A stretch of DNA of 64,000 nucleotides from Erysipelotrichaceae bacterium (GTDB lineage Bacteria; Bacillota_I; Bacilli_A; Erysipelotrichales; Erysipelotrichaceae). Shown piece after piece: positions 24,522 through 32,408 of this stretch. A program made the position numbers and the translations under genes. Position 1 is the first letter of the stretch. The number at the start of each line of letters is the position of its first letter. The notes under the pieces are model-generated. The model did no database searches, was not told where the DNA came from, and saw only the letters and a list, made by a program, of their open reading frames with translations. The DNA lies in contig JAFRCV010000014.1 of the NCBI GenBank assembly GCA_017404205.1, positions 26,868 to 90,867 on the forward strand. Direction: 5' to 3'.

Positions 24522-25829
24522 ATGCTAAGAAGAAAAGTTATTCGAGAATTAGAAAAATGGACTTCTACGAAGAATAATAAGTGTTTAATTGTTCAAGGGG
24601 CAAGGCAAATTGGAAAAACTTATATAATTGAAAAGTTCGCTGAAGAAAAATATGAAGAACTATTAGAAATAAATTTCAAGCAAACGCCTTCTTTAAAAGA
24701 CATCTTTTCTGGTGATTTGGTAGTAGAGAATATGATTACTGCTCTTCGTTTTCGTTTTCCTAATAAGAAGATAATGCCAAAAAAGACATTATTATTTTTT
24801 GATGAGATACAAGAATGTGAAGAAGCAATAACATCATTAAAATTTTGGGCAATAGATAACCAATATGATGTAATAGCATCTGGGTCTTTGCTAGGAATAG
24901 ATTATAAAAGAGCTTCATCATATCCCGTTGGCTATGTTGACTATATTAAAATGAACAGTTTGGATTTTGAAGAATTTTTATGGGGCATTGGTATTAGCGA
25001 AGAATTAATAGATTCCTTGCGTTCATATCTTGATTTAAGAAAGCCAATACCCGATGCAATCAATAAACAAATAATGGATTATTATAGGCTGTATATTGCT
25101 ATTGGTGGCATGCCAGAAGTAGTGCAAAAATATATTGATACAAAAGATTTTAAAGAAGTAGATAAGATACAAAGAAATCTTCTTTTGGGTTATCAATATG
25201 ACATTGCTCATTATGCAAGTTCAGAAGAAAAGATTAAAGCTGAAAAATGTTACTTGACTTTAGCTAGACAGTTATTAGATAAAGAAAATCATAAATTTCA
25301 ATATAAGGAAATAGAAACAGGGGCTAGAGCTCAAAAGTATTATTCTAGTATTGAATGGCTATTAAGAGCAGATATGATTTTTTTGTGTAATAAAGTAAGT
25401 GAAATTAAATACGATTTAAGTGATTATGCAAAAGATGATTTTTTTAGAGCATATACAACAGATTTGTCATTGCTTATTTCAATGAGAGATTATTCTTTTA
25501 AACAGCAAATTGTTGAAAATACTATTTTAGGAAATTCAAAAGGTGGAATTTATGAATGTGCTATAGCTGATGCACTATATAAAAAAGGCCATCAACTATA
25601 TTTCTATAAGAATGAAACAGCAAAGAAAGAATTAGACTTTATAATTCAAATTAATGGAAAAATAGTGCCTATTGAAGTAAAAAGTAGTAATTCCAAGGCG
25701 GCATCATTAACAAGCATTATAAGCAAATACAACAACATTTCTTATGCCTACAAATTCATTGATGGAAACATAGGAATTAGTGAAGGAAACATTATAACTC
25801 TTCCTTTATACATGGCAGCTTTTATATAA
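24522..25829 (+). CDS. AAA_14/DUF4143 ATPase, cassette 3
   Basis: 435 residues. Walker A GARQIGKT is at residues 26-33, Walker B LLFFDEIQECEEA, sensor VIASGSLLGID. The middle part has KFQYKEIETGARAQKYYSSIEWLLRADMI, a winged-helix-like region also seen in ATPase 1. The C-terminus carries KKELDFIIQINGKIVPIEVKSSN, the D...ExK signature. It is clearly closer to ATPase 1 than to ATPase 2. AGGAG precedes the ATG. It is followed 4 bases later by a DUF2971 gene, forming a two-gene unit. Confidence 0.88.
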   Translation: MLRRKVIRELEKWTSTKNNKCLIVQGARQIGKTYIIEKFAEEKYEELLEINFKQTPSLKDIFSGDLVVENMITALRFRFPNKKIMPKKTLLFFDEIQECEEAITSLKFWAIDNQYDVIASGSLLGIDYKRASSYPVGYVDYIKMNSLDFEEFLWGIGISEELIDSLRSYLDLRKPIPDAINKQIMDYYRLYIAIGGMPEVVQKYIDTKDFKEVDKIQRNLLLGYQYDIAHYASSEEKIKAEKCYLTLARQLLDKENHKFQYKEIETGARAQKYYSSIEWLLRADMIFLCNKVSEIKYDLSDYAKDDFFRAYTTDLSLLISMRDYSFKQQIVENTILGNSKGGIYECAIADALYKKGHQLYFYKNETAKKELDFIIQINGKIVPIEVKSSNSKAASLTSIISKYNNISYAYKFIDGNIGISEGNIITLPLYMAAFI

Positions 25830-25833
25830 AATT

Positions 25834-26835
25834 ATGGCAAAACTTAGAAATAAAGATAAAAATGAAATAATAAACAAACAAATATCAAGATTATCAGGTT
25901 ATCATAAAGCCGATGATTTTAGTATGCTTGAGCATTGTCCAAAAAAGTTCTATAAATATTGTAGATTTGATGAGGAACATCATTATTTAGACGCACTAGA
26001 AAAACAATTTTTATATTTAAATCCGTTAAACAATATGGACGATCAATTTGAAGGGACACTTAGTATTGATATTTCAGGCAAAGAGGATTACATAAAAAAT
26101 AAATATTTTAAAAAAATAATAAAAAAAGAATTTAAAAATAAAGATAAAGAATATGAAAAACTAATTAAAATTTCAGATGATTGTGAAACTTATAATGAAA
26201 CAGTTAATAAAATTATAGAAATTGCGAGAAAAGAAGGCAAGGAAGAAGAAATCATCAAAATTCAAAAAAAGATTGATAACATTGATTTTAAGAAGCTTTT
26301 AAAAGAATTTCTCAGTCTCATTTTCAACAACAATAAAAAGTTCGGAGCTAGTTCACTATGCGAAGTAAATAATAGTCAAATAATGTGGCAAATGTATGGA
26401 GATAACTACAAAGGATTTATTGTTGAATACTCCGTTGACAAAAACGACACAGCATTCTTAAAAAGATTATTTCCAGTAGTATATAAAGAAAACAGAAGCT
26501 TTAATCCGATTGAGCTATTTTTGAAAATCTTATTAAAACCAAGTGAAGATGATTATCATAAGCAATTAATAAGAAAATTTATTATTAAATCATTAGTAAC
26601 AAAGAATAAAGAATGGAAAATTCAAAAAGAATGGAGAGTTATAGAAAAAGCGGGAGATACAATTGAATCGCCAAAGATAACAGGTGTATATTTATGCACA
26701 AAAGGCAAAGAAAATGATAAAGAGTATCAAAAGAACTTATCAGAAGTATTAAGAATCCAAGAAAAGTTAGGATTTAATATATACGATTGTTATTTTGATT
26801 ATGAAGAAACGAAATTAAAATACAATGCTTTTTAA
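25834..26835 (+). CDS. DUF2971 protein cotranscribed with ATPase 3
   Basis: 333 residues. The N-terminus PKKFYKYCRFDEEHHY and then LYLNPLNNMDDQFEGT is the typical DUF2971 opening, followed by a Lys/Glu-rich insert. The conserved core follows: SSLCEVNNSQIMWQMYGDNY, GFIVEYSVD, FPVVYKENR and IQKEWRVIEK. DUF2971 proteins are frequent in accessory islands of bacteria and their biochemical role is unknown. There is no clear ribosome site, and the 4-base gap suggests coupling to the ATPase gene. It may be the effector or cargo of cassette 3, but this is inferred from position only. Confidence 0.8.
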   Translation: MAKLRNKDKNEIINKQISRLSGYHKADDFSMLEHCPKKFYKYCRFDEEHHYLDALEKQFLYLNPLNNMDDQFEGTLSIDISGKEDYIKNKYFKKIIKKEFKNKDKEYEKLIKISDDCETYNETVNKIIEIARKEGKEEEIIKIQKKIDNIDFKKLLKEFLSLIFNNNKKFGASSLCEVNNSQIMWQMYGDNYKGFIVEYSVDKNDTAFLKRLFPVVYKENRSFNPIELFLKILLKPSEDDYHKQLIRKFIIKSLVTKNKEWKIQKEWRVIEKAGDTIESPKITGVYLCTKGKENDKEYQKNLSEVLRIQEKLGFNIYDCYFDYEETKLKYNAF

Positions 26836-26853
26836 ACAATTAAGCCAAAGGCA

Positions 26854-26883
26854 TTGGTTTATCTTTAATAATTGTTTTATAAT
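26854..26883 (+). promoter_or_regulatory. Promoter of the first capsule block (pglF-like operon)
   Basis: TTGGTT (26854-26859) and TATAAT (26878-26883) are 18 bases apart, 30 bases before the pglF-like ATG. The region also contains AACAATTA (26835-26842) complementary to TAATTGTT (26869-26876), which could act as a weak terminator for the DUF2971 gene overlapping the promoter. Confidence 0.6.
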
Positions 26884-26913
26884 AGTAATAATAGTTTATA
26901 AAGGATTTTGGAT

Positions 26914-28857
26914 ATGAAAAAAATTAAGCTTGAACGTTGGAAAATAATATCTATTTTTTTAATTATATATGATGCAATAGCACTAAACTTTTCATACTTC
27001 TTTGCGTTATGGGTAAGATTTGATGGGGCATTTGGTTCGATTCCTGGAGAATACTATGATGCTTTTGTTAGATTTATGCCAATTCATACAATTGTCTGTT
27101 TATTGGCATTTTGGTTTATTAAACTTTATAAATCTGTATGGCGATACGCATCTATTTATGAACTTGGAAGAATTTTAGAAGGCACAATTGTAAGCTTAAT
27201 CGTTCAGATAATTGGTGCTTTTATATTTGAGAGAATGCCTCTTTCTTATTATTTAATAGGTCCAGTCATTTTACTTGTCTTGTTGATGGTCGCAAGATTT
27301 TCTCATCGTTTTTATTTATTGATTAATCATTTAGCAAACAAGAACAATAAAACTGGAAGGAAAATTATGTTAATTGGAGCTGGTTCTGCAGGTCAGTTAA
27401 TCCTAAAAGATATTTCTAGCAGCATTGATAAAAAAGATGAAGTTAAATGCATCATTGATGATGATTCAAATATTCGAGGCAGATATCTAGATAATGTACC
27501 TATAGTTGGTGGTAGAGATGATATCTTAAGGAATGTTGAAAAATACAGCATTGATACTATAATGCTTGCAATTCCTTCACTTAAAACTAATGATCAAAGA
27601 GACATTTTAAATATATGTAATGAAACAAACTGTAAGATATTAGTGCTTCCAAAGGAATATGTTAATAGCTTCGACAATGTTGGCGTTAAAGACTTAAAAG
27701 AAGTTTCAATTGAAGATTTATTAGGAAGAGAAACAGTAAAAACTGATTTAAAAGAAGTATTTGAATACATCAATAATAAAGTTATTTTAGTTACTGGCGC
27801 TGGTGGCTCTATTGGTTCTGAACTATGTAGACAAATAGCTAAACACAATCCTAAGCAATTAATCATATTTGATATCTATGAAAATAATGCTTATGATATA
27901 CAACTTGAATTAAAAGAAAAATATCCATCTTTAGATTTAGTTACATTAATTGGATCAATAAGAGATTCAAGAAGAATCTTCGAAGTTTTTAAAACATATA
28001 GACCAAATATTGTTTATCATGCTGCAGCGCATAAACATGTTCCATTAATGGAAGATAGTCCATGTGAAGCGATAAAGAATAATACCATTGGAACATATAA
28101 AACTGCTTATGCAGCAATGCTAAATGGTTGTGAAAGATTTGTTTTAATTTCAACAGACAAAGCTGTAAATCCTACAAATGTTATGGGTGCATCTAAAAGA
28201 TTATGTGAAATGGTTATTCAAGCTTTTGACAAGAAGATTAAGGAAGGAAAAGCTAATGAGATACCGCAATTATTTACACATGAAGACATTAATTTAAAAA
28301 AGAATAAAGATATCGATTATAAGAATATTAAAACAGAATTTGTAGCTGTAAGATTTGGCAATGTTTTAGGTTCTAATGGGTCTGTACTACCAATATTTAA
28401 GAAACAAATAGAGAAAGGTGGGCCAGTTACGGTTACCCATCCAGATATTGTTAGATATTTTATGACAATACCCGAAGCTGTGAGCTTAGTTTTATTGGCT
28501 GGAACATATGCTAAGGGTGGTGAAATATTTGTATTAGATATGGGCTCACCAGTCAAAATTGAAACATTGGCAAGAAACCTAATTAAAGCTATGGGACATC
28601 AACCTAATGTTGATATTAAGATTGTATATTCTGGTTTAAGACCAGGAGAAAAGTTATATGAAGAAAAACTGATGGATGAGGAAGGCTTAAAGAAAACTAA
28701 TAACGATTTAATTTTTATTGGCAACCCTATTCCATTTGACATAAATAAATTCTTTGTAGAATTAAAAGATTTAATGGAATTTGCCTATGATAATAAAGAT
28801 GGCATAAAAGATCAAATATCTGCTATGGTTGATACTTATCATGCAGAAAATCTATAA
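26914..28857 (+). CDS. CapD/PglF/WbpM-family nucleotide-sugar 4,6-dehydratase
   Basis: 647 residues from the ATG at 26914 (AAGGA upstream). Four N-terminal membrane helices (about residues 13-140), a first Rossmann region IGAGSAGQLIL, and a second catalytic Rossmann domain with VTGAGGSIGSELCRQIA. The active-site strand reads STDKAVNPTNVMGASKR, with Met in place of the usual catalytic Tyr, the hallmark of CapD/PglF/WbpM. Members convert UDP-GlcNAc to the 4-keto-6-deoxy sugar. Next come a PglE-like aminotransferase and a PglC-like transferase, so it most likely starts synthesis of a diamino sugar (bacillosamine type) for the first residue of the polysaccharide. Confidence 0.9.
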   Translation: MKKIKLERWKIISIFLIIYDAIALNFSYFFALWVRFDGAFGSIPGEYYDAFVRFMPIHTIVCLLAFWFIKLYKSVWRYASIYELGRILEGTIVSLIVQIIGAFIFERMPLSYYLIGPVILLVLLMVARFSHRFYLLINHLANKNNKTGRKIMLIGAGSAGQLILKDISSSIDKKDEVKCIIDDDSNIRGRYLDNVPIVGGRDDILRNVEKYSIDTIMLAIPSLKTNDQRDILNICNETNCKILVLPKEYVNSFDNVGVKDLKEVSIEDLLGRETVKTDLKEVFEYINNKVILVTGAGGSIGSELCRQIAKHNPKQLIIFDIYENNAYDIQLELKEKYPSLDLVTLIGSIRDSRRIFEVFKTYRPNIVYHAAAHKHVPLMEDSPCEAIKNNTIGTYKTAYAAMLNGCERFVLISTDKAVNPTNVMGASKRLCEMVIQAFDKKIKEGKANEIPQLFTHEDINLKKNKDIDYKNIKTEFVAVRFGNVLGSNGSVLPIFKKQIEKGGPVTVTHPDIVRYFMTIPEAVSLVLLAGTYAKGGEIFVLDMGSPVKIETLARNLIKAMGHQPNVDIKIVYSGLRPGEKLYEEKLMDEEGLKKTNNDLIFIGNPIPFDINKFFVELKDLMEFAYDNKDGIKDQISAMVDTYHAENL

Positions 28858-28915
28858 AGGATTAATTTTTAAGTAAAAATATCATAAAATATTCTTATTG
28901 ATAGGAGCGCTCCAT

Positions 28916-30181
28916 ATGGATTTTTTAAATGATGCACGTTTTTTAGGTATTAAGCCTTTTAAAGAAAAAGTTTGGTTAAGTAGTCCTACTATGCATGGTG
29001 AAGAACAAAAATGGGTAGATGAGGCAATTTTAACTAATTGGGTAAGCACTGTTGGCGAAAATATAGATGCAGTTGAAAGACAATTGGCTGAATATATAGG
29101 TGTTAAATATGCTGTAGGTTTAGCTAATGGAACTTCAGCACTTCATTTAGCAACTAAATTAGCTGCTGAAAAAATATACGGTAGAACTTTACCTAATGAA
29201 GGAACTTTAAAAGGAAGACGTGTATTATGTAGTGATTTAACATTTGCTGCTTCAATCAATCCTGTTGCTTATGAAGATGGTGAAGCTATCTTTATTGATA
29301 CTGAAAAAGATACTTGGAACATGGATCCAAAAGCACTAAGAAAAGCTTTTGAATTATATCCTGATGTTAAACTTGTGGTAATTGCTCATTTATATGGTGT
29401 TCCAGGCAAAATGCAAGAATTAAAAGCGATATGTGATGAACATAACGCCTTAATTGTTGAAGATGCTGCTGAATCGCTTGGTGCAAAATATAAATTAGAT
29501 GGACAATGGGTAGAAACAGGATCTCTTGGCAATTTTAATTGCATCTCTTTTAATGGAAATAAAATAATCACTGGATCAAGTGGCGGTTTATTTTTAACAA
29601 ACAGTAAAGAAGATGCTGATAAGATTAGAAAATGGTCTACTCAGAGTAGAGAATTAGCGCCTTGGTATCAACATGAAGAAATTGGTTATAACTACCGTAT
29701 GAGCAATATTATTGCGGGTGTAATTAGAGGGCAAATTCCGTATTTAGATGAACATATTAGTCAAAAAAGAGCTATATGGGAAAGATATGCTAAAGGTCTT
29801 GCTGATTTGCCAGTGAAGATGAATCCATGGGATAAAGAAAATAGTATTCCTAATTTTTGGCTAAGTTGTTTGATTATCGATGAAGATGCTTTAGCTTTTA
29901 TGGAACGTGGCAACACAGATTATAATTACAAACACGAAGATGGAAAGTCATCTCCTCAAGAAATCCTTGAGGCGATAACAGCAATTAATGCTGAAGGCAG
30001 ACCTATTTGGAAGCCTATGCATATGCAGCCTATTTATAAAAACAATATATTTATCAAGGAATCACAATTAGATGTAGGTGCTGACATATTTAATCGTGGC
30101 TTATGTTTACCTAGCGATAATAAGATGACACCTGAACAACAAGATATAATTATTGATGTAATTCATAGATGTTTTAAATAA
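28916..30181 (+). CDS. DegT/DnrJ/EryC1-family sugar aminotransferase (PglE-like)
   Basis: 421 residues from the ATG at 28916 (GGAG 9 bases upstream); a TTG at 28898 is less likely. Motifs of sugar aminotransferases are present: VGLANGTSALHLATKL, LIVEDAAESLGAKY and the PLP lysine in CISFNGNKIITGSSGG. The protein is longer than the common 370-400 residues because of insertions near the C-terminus, as in LegC/PglE-type members. It would aminate the 4-keto sugar from the dehydratase upstream. No PglD-type acetyltransferase with an N-terminal nucleotide-binding domain is present in the window. Confidence 0.88.
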   Translation: MDFLNDARFLGIKPFKEKVWLSSPTMHGEEQKWVDEAILTNWVSTVGENIDAVERQLAEYIGVKYAVGLANGTSALHLATKLAAEKIYGRTLPNEGTLKGRRVLCSDLTFAASINPVAYEDGEAIFIDTEKDTWNMDPKALRKAFELYPDVKLVVIAHLYGVPGKMQELKAICDEHNALIVEDAAESLGAKYKLDGQWVETGSLGNFNCISFNGNKIITGSSGGLFLTNSKEDADKIRKWSTQSRELAPWYQHEEIGYNYRMSNIIAGVIRGQIPYLDEHISQKRAIWERYAKGLADLPVKMNPWDKENSIPNFWLSCLIIDEDALAFMERGNTDYNYKHEDGKSSPQEILEAITAINAEGRPIWKPMHMQPIYKNNIFIKESQLDVGADIFNRGLCLPSDNKMTPEQQDIIIDVIHRCFK

Positions 30182-30182
30182 T

Positions 30183-30878
30183 ATGCAACACAAAAAGACT
30201 TTTTATGAAAAATATATAAAGAGAATACTAGATATTATTTGTGCATTATTGGCCATAATTGTTTTTGCTTGGCTTTATATAATTATAGCTATTTTGGTAA
30301 GAATTAAATTAGGTAAGCCAGTTATATTCAAGCAAGCAAGACCCGGCAAAAATGAAAAGATTTTTAATATGTATAAATTCAGATCAATGTCTAATGAAAA
30401 AGATGAAAATGGCAGTTTATTATCAGATGAAGAAAGACTTGGAACTTTTGGAAAATTTTTAAGATCAACATCTCTTGATGAACTTCCTGAAGCCTTTAAT
30501 GTATTAAAAGGAGATATGTCTATAATAGGGCCTAGACCACAATTAGTGAAAGATATGGTTTTTATGGACGATAGACAAAGAATGCGCCATATCGTAAGAC
30601 CAGGAATTAGTGGTTTAGCACAGATTAAAGGAAGAAATGCGATATCTTGGGAAGAAAAAATAGATTGGGATTTGAAATATATTGAGCATATAACTTTTAT
30701 TAACGATTTTAAAATCGTTTTAGAAACCGCTAAACAAGTATTTATTAAGAAAAAAGACAATGACCAAATAGATATTACTGATGACTTTGGTGATGCTTTA
30801 CTTAAAAGTGGCAAAATTACAAAAGAAGAATATGATAAGAAGCAAAAAGAAGCTTTAGATTTAATCTCAAGAAAATAA
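30183..30878 (+). CDS. Initiating sugar-phosphate transferase (PglC/bacterial sugar transferase)
   Basis: 231 residues. One N-terminal reentrant or transmembrane helix (LLAIIVFAWLYIIIAILV), followed by the bacterial sugar transferase domain: KPVIFKQARPGKNEKIFNMYKFRSM, LRSTSLDELPEAFNVLKGDMSIIGPRPQL and VRPGISGLAQIKGRN. These enzymes move a sugar-1-phosphate from UDP to undecaprenyl phosphate at the inner membrane. A charged C-terminal extension of about 40 residues is present. It follows the aminotransferase by 1 base. Its stop codon touches that of the convergent acetyltransferase gene without any gap. Confidence 0.9.
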   Translation: MQHKKTFYEKYIKRILDIICALLAIIVFAWLYIIIAILVRIKLGKPVIFKQARPGKNEKIFNMYKFRSMSNEKDENGSLLSDEERLGTFGKFLRSTSLDELPEAFNVLKGDMSIIGPRPQLVKDMVFMDDRQRMRHIVRPGISGLAQIKGRNAISWEEKIDWDLKYIEHITFINDFKIVLETAKQVFIKKKDNDQIDITDDFGDALLKSGKITKEEYDKKQKEALDLISRK

Positions 30879-31376
30879 TTATTCAATAGTGTTGTTAATA
30901 TAATCTTTTGTAGCGAATTCAACGCTTTTGATTATTCCAGGGTTTCCAATTACAATGCTGTGATCAGGGACATCAAAATTTACATAAGCATTTGGGGCGA
31001 TTAAAACATCTGTCCCTATTTTTATATTTCCAACTATTGTAGCATTTATGCCAATCCAAACATTATCTGAAATTGTTGGACAACCTTTGCGCTTTCCTCT
31101 ATTTTCTTGGCCAATTGTTACGCCTTTATGAATATTGACGTTTTTACCAATGACTGCATTAGGATTTATAGTGATGTTATAAGGATGGCCAATATATAAA
31201 CCACCGCTAACTTTTGTTTTTGGAGATAAATCAATATGCCTTCTGTGACTTAAATAATAATATACAATTCTAAAAAATAACTTAAAAAATCTAGCTTCTT
31301 GCGCTTTTCTAAAAAAATATTGAAATAAAGGCGCTTTATTTTGATATCTACATTTATCCATTTTCCATAATGTCAT
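30879..31376 (-). CDS. Serine-acetyltransferase-like hexapeptide acyltransferase
   Basis: 165 residues on the minus strand. The left-handed beta-helix repeats are clear: YIGHPYNITINPNAVIGKNV, IHKGVTIGQENRG, VWIGINATIVGNIKIGTDV and IAPNAYVNFDVPDHSIVIGNP. The catalytic-type His in NIHKGVTIG matches serine acetyltransferase and colanic acid acyltransferases. It probably acetylates a sugar of the polysaccharide or a nucleotide-sugar. It is the only gene in the capsule locus on the minus strand. Its promoter region lies back to back with the promoter and leader of the long capsule transcript. Confidence 0.85.
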   Translation of the reverse strand: MTLWKMDKCRYQNKAPLFQYFFRKAQEARFFKLFFRIVYYYLSHRRHIDLSPKTKVSGGLYIGHPYNITINPNAVIGKNVNIHKGVTIGQENRGKRKGCPTISDNVWIGINATIVGNIKIGTDVLIAPNAYVNFDVPDHSIVIGNPGIIKSVEFATKDYINNTIE

Positions 31377-31462
31377 ATTATCTACCTACTTTATAAGAAT
31401 ATTATATGTTTTTTATAATCAATAAAAAACTACCTCACATTTTTTATTTTTCAAAATAATAT

Positions 31463-31592
31463 TATAATTAATATAGGTATCTAAGAGGTATCTATTTTAA
31501 TAGACTTTTTATATTGGGCTAGTAGATTTACTACAGTTTAATAAAAAAGTTGTTTTATAGATAAAAAAGTCCGTAATTGGACTAGCCTTTTT
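31463..31592 (+). promoter_or_regulatory. Promoter, 8-mer repeats and possible RNA-switch leader of the long capsule transcript
   Basis: A TATAAT at 31463-31468 is followed by two copies of AGGTATCT (31475-31482 and 31486-31493), 11 bases apart. Downstream are competing pairings. AGTCC (31568-31572) can pair with GGACT (31579-31583). GGCTAGT (31517-31523) can pair with ACTAGCC (31581-31587), which ends at a run of five T. GACTTTTTAT (31503-31512) is complementary, apart from one extra A, to the segment ATAAAAAAGTC. The first hairpin excludes the other two. This looks like an attenuator in front of the first glycosyltransferase. No -35 box of quality is visible. Confidence 0.5.
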
Positions 31593-31610
31593 ATACACTT
31601 TTATAAAAAA

Positions 31611-32408
31611 ATGAATGAATTAGTATCAATAATAATGCCTTCTTATAATACGGCGAAATATATTTCAGATTCTATCAATTCTATAATCAAACAAACTTAT
31701 AGCAATTGGGAATTAATAGTAGTTGATGATTGTTCAACAGATGACTCTATTGAAATCATCAAATCTTTTAATGACAATCGAATCAAACTATTATTAAATG
31801 AAAAAAATTCTGGAGCAGCCATATCAAGAAACAAAGCATTAAAAGAAGCAAAAGGAAAATGGATTGCCTTTTTAGATTCTGATGATCTATGGGTAGAAAA
31901 TAAACTTGAAAAACAAATTAAGTTTATGGAAGAGAATGGTTATGCATTTACTTTTACAGATTATAGAATTTGTTTAAATGGTAGATGGGAACCATATATT
32001 AATATTGCTCCTAGTGTTATTGATAAAAGAAAAATGTACAATTATTGTTATTTTTCAACAATAACTGTAATGTATGATCGGGAGAAAATAGGATTAATAC
32101 AAATTGCTGATCTAAAGAAGAATAATGATTACGCTATGTGGCTACAAATCATTGAAAAAAGTAAGGCTTATAGGCTTCCTGAATGTCTTTCTTTCTATAT
32201 TAAACATAGTGGTTCAATTTCAACAGATCGTTTCTCAAAACTTATTAAAAGTCATTATTTGTTATTTAGAAAAGGCATGAATAAAGGCGCATTTACCTCT
32301 TGTATACTAACAATTAATAATTTATTCCACGGATTATTAAAGAAAATATTTTATAAAAAATCTATAGAAAAATATGGATTCAAGGGAGATGAAGATGTCA
32401 TTGTATAA
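31611..32408 (+). CDS. Family 2 glycosyltransferase
   Basis: 265 residues. GT-A fold motifs are present: VSIIMPSYNTAKYISDSINS, the nucleotide-binding VVDDCSTDDS, and the DxD-type LDSDDLW with the acceptor-side NDYAMWLQI. It transfers a sugar to the lipid-linked repeat unit at the cytoplasmic face. It is the first gene after the leader, without a visible ribosome site, and overlaps the next gene by 14 bases. Donor and acceptor cannot be assigned. Confidence 0.87.
   Translation: MNELVSIIMPSYNTAKYISDSINSIIKQTYSNWELIVVDDCSTDDSIEIIKSFNDNRIKLLLNEKNSGAAISRNKALKEAKGKWIAFLDSDDLWVENKLEKQIKFMEENGYAFTFTDYRICLNGRWEPYINIAPSVIDKRKMYNYCYFSTITVMYDREKIGLIQIADLKKNNDYAMWLQIIEKSKAYRLPECLSFYIKHSGSISTDRFSKLIKSHYLLFRKGMNKGAFTSCILTINNLFHGLLKKIFYKKSIEKYGFKGDEDVIV

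Noticed and set aside
27594..31000. Minus-strand ORFs opposite the pglF/pglE/pglC-like genes
   Set aside because: They mirror the codons of the plus-strand genes, lack ribosome sites and show no recognisable domains; only the acetyltransferase at 30879 is real.
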